In this document: piece after piece, positions 30,982 to 32,132 of the stretch | Numbering within the stretch: the stretch's first letter is position 1 | How the letters are laid out: each line of letters starts with the position of its first letter | NCBI GenBank assembly: GCA_002294045.1 | Contig: DBEP01000040.1 | Span: forward strand, 14,737 to 46,868 | Origin: Lachnoclostridium sp. UBA903 | GTDB lineage: Bacteria > Bacillota > Clostridia > Lachnospirales > Lachnospiraceae | Length of the DNA stretch: 32,132 bases | Direction: 5' to 3' | Notes under the pieces: model-generated | What the model saw: the letters and a program-made list of their open reading frames with translations, nothing else | Databases searched by the model: none | What the model was told of the DNA's origin: nothing | Made by a program: the position numbers and the translations under genes

Positions 30982-32044
30982 AACACGTAAAAAAAGAATA
31001 TCCATACAAAGAATCATTGTATTTATTTTGTTTCTTCTTATGCTTGGTACATGGGCCCCAGGCTGCAGCAAAAAAAGTGGAGAACCGGTATTAAAACAGC
31101 AGGAAGAAAAAGATACCATTAAAATCGGAATGACCTTTGACTCTTTTATCCTGGAGAGATGGCAGAGGGACAGGGACGTATTTGTGGCTAAATCCAAGGA
31201 ACTGGGAGCAGAGGTCAACGTGCAGAACGCCAATGGGGATTTAAAGGAACAGATTACCCAAATCGAATATTTTATAAATAAAAAAGTGGATGTAATTGTT
31301 ATAATAGCAATTGATTCCGGAGAAGTCTCCCAGGCCGTGGCCAAGGCAAAAAAAGCCGGTATAAAAGTAATAGCCTATGACAGGCTTATATTAAATGCGG
31401 GGGTGGATCTTTATATTTCCTTTGATAATGAAAAAGTGGGTGCTTTTATGGCGGAATATTTGAAAAAGAGCCTGCCTGCCGACGGGAAAATTCTGATGCT
31501 GTGCGGTCCCCTGACGGATAATAATGTTTCCCTGGTAATGGAGGGATTCCAAAAAGGAATAGAAGGTACAAACTTGTCCGTAATCGGAACGGAACATGCG
31601 GCAGGGTGGCATGCGGAAACCGCATTTGCGTTTACCAATGAGTATCTGATGCTCCAGAGTAAATTTGACGGGATTATGTGCGGAAATGATAATCTGGCGG
31701 GACAGGCAGTCAAGGCCCTGGCGGAGAGAAGACTGGCAGGACAGATTTATGTGGTGGGACAGGATGCCGACCTGGACGCCTGCCAGAGAATTGTGGAAGG
31801 CACCCAGAGCATGACGGTCTACAAGCCGGTAGAGAAATTAGCCAGTCTGGCCGCGGAATATGCGGCTGCCATGGCTAAAGGAGAACGTCTGGAAACAAAG
31901 GATACTTTCTTTGACGGTACAAAGGATGTTCCTTATGTGAAACTGGAACCGATTGCAGTAACGAAGGATAATATGGATGAAGTAATAGTGGGGGATTATC
32001 ATTTGGAAGAAGATGTTTATCTTAATATTCCGAAAGAAAAATGA
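30971..32044 (+). CDS. xylose-type sugar-binding lipoprotein
   Basis: A 357-residue extracellular binding protein. A long hydrophobic signal peptide ends in WAPGC, giving lipidated Cys32. The lipobox is slightly atypical, with Pro at -2. The mature domain is of the XylF / periplasmic-binding type 1 class: IKIGMTFDSFILERWQRDRD, VIVIIAIDSG, KVIAYDRLILNAGVDLYISF and VVGQDADLDACQRIV are characteristic of D-xylose-binding proteins. It is translationally coupled to the response regulator (overlap of 11 nt, AAGGAAGG site). The ABC ATPase and permease it needs are not in the window. A strong hairpin follows. Confidence 0.9.
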   Translation: MAVKTRKKRISIQRIIVFILFLLMLGTWAPGCSKKSGEPVLKQQEEKDTIKIGMTFDSFILERWQRDRDVFVAKSKELGAEVNVQNANGDLKEQITQIEYFINKKVDVIVIIAIDSGEVSQAVAKAKKAGIKVIAYDRLILNAGVDLYISFDNEKVGAFMAEYLKKSLPADGKILMLCGPLTDNNVSLVMEGFQKGIEGTNLSVIGTEHAAGWHAETAFAFTNEYLMLQSKFDGIMCGNDNLAGQAVKALAERRLAGQIYVVGQDADLDACQRIVEGTQSMTVYKPVEKLASLAAEYAAAMAKGERLETKDTFFDGTKDVPYVKLEPIAVTKDNMDEVIVGDYHLEEDVYLNIPKEK

Positions 32045-32055
32045 TTGAATTTCTG

Positions 32056-32087
32056 TCTGCTGCGTTGGCATCAGTCAACGCAGCAGA
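32056..32087 (+). terminator. 12-bp hairpin after the sugar-binding protein gene
   Basis: TCTGCTGCGTTG (32056-32067) pairs perfectly with CAACGCAGCAGA (32076-32087) around an 8-nt loop. A TTTTT run lies 10 nt downstream rather than directly against the stem, so termination efficiency is uncertain. Confidence 0.6.
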
Positions 32088-32096
32088 TACTAGAGC

Positions 32097-32132
32097 ATTT
32101 TTCAGCCACACTCTAGAGCGTGTTTGAAAAAT
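32097..32132. mobile_element. facing ends of family A foldback elements, cut by the window edge
   Basis: ATTTTTCAGCCACACTC (32097-32113) is a near inverted copy (14 of 17) of GAGCGTGTTTGAAAAAT (32116-32132). Both are the terminal repeat of the element at 10081-10243. A further copy probably continues beyond the window. Confidence 0.6.

Overview
The window reads as chromosomal DNA of an anaerobic Clostridia bacterium, most likely Lachnospiraceae. The basis is a NAD-linked [FeFe] hydrogenase with NfnAB, Rex, strong GGAGG ribosome binding sites, consensus sigma-A promoters, a YesM/YesN-type sensor pair, several glycosidases, and abundant small foldback repeats between genes. No rRNA, tRNA, CRISPR array or intact insertion sequence was seen.

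Layout. (1) 1-2968: a GH42 beta-galactosidase (+) converges on a creatininase-family hydrolase (-) over a shared terminator. (2) 3182-12304, all minus strand: a redox block. rex and a LysR regulator form one probable transcript. Below them lies nfnA-nfnB-hydC-hydB-hydA plus a small [2Fe-2S] protein. A good Rex operator and an inserted foldback element sit in front of nfnA. Together these genes interconvert NADH, NADPH, reduced ferredoxin and H2. (3) 12562-16150: a YtrA-type GntR repressor, an ABC ATPase and a large permease, preceded by an autoregulatory promoter and a possible 8-codon leader peptide. (4) 16196-17173: a possible 20-residue peptide gene facing a flavodoxin-like FMN reductase. 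(5) 17274-22475: a BMP-type nucleoside ABC importer (ATPase, two permeases, lipoprotein). Upstream of it is an RNA-like promoter/leader/terminator unit and two tandem copies of a 124-bp hairpin repeat. (6) 22553-25510: a TetR regulator behind a long-range RNA stem, then a divergent AraC regulator and GH88 unsaturated glucuronyl hydrolase pair. (7) 25548-26660: a foldback element, an XRE regulator/membrane protein pair, and a decayed relaxase fragment, which marks this as a past mobile-element site. (8) 26689-32044: a membrane-anchored sugar-binding sensor, a LytS/YesM-type histidine kinase, a YesN-type response regulator and a xylose-type binding lipoprotein. This resembles the XylFII-LytS-YesN three-component systems. 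The window ends inside another foldback repeat.

No wholly new multi-gene system is evident. The least explained items are the RNA unit at 17309-17451, the leader peptide at 12660, the structured leader at 22553-22643, and two dispersed repeat families that sit in operon leaders. Start sites were moved from the longest reading frame wherever a ribosome binding site argued for it.
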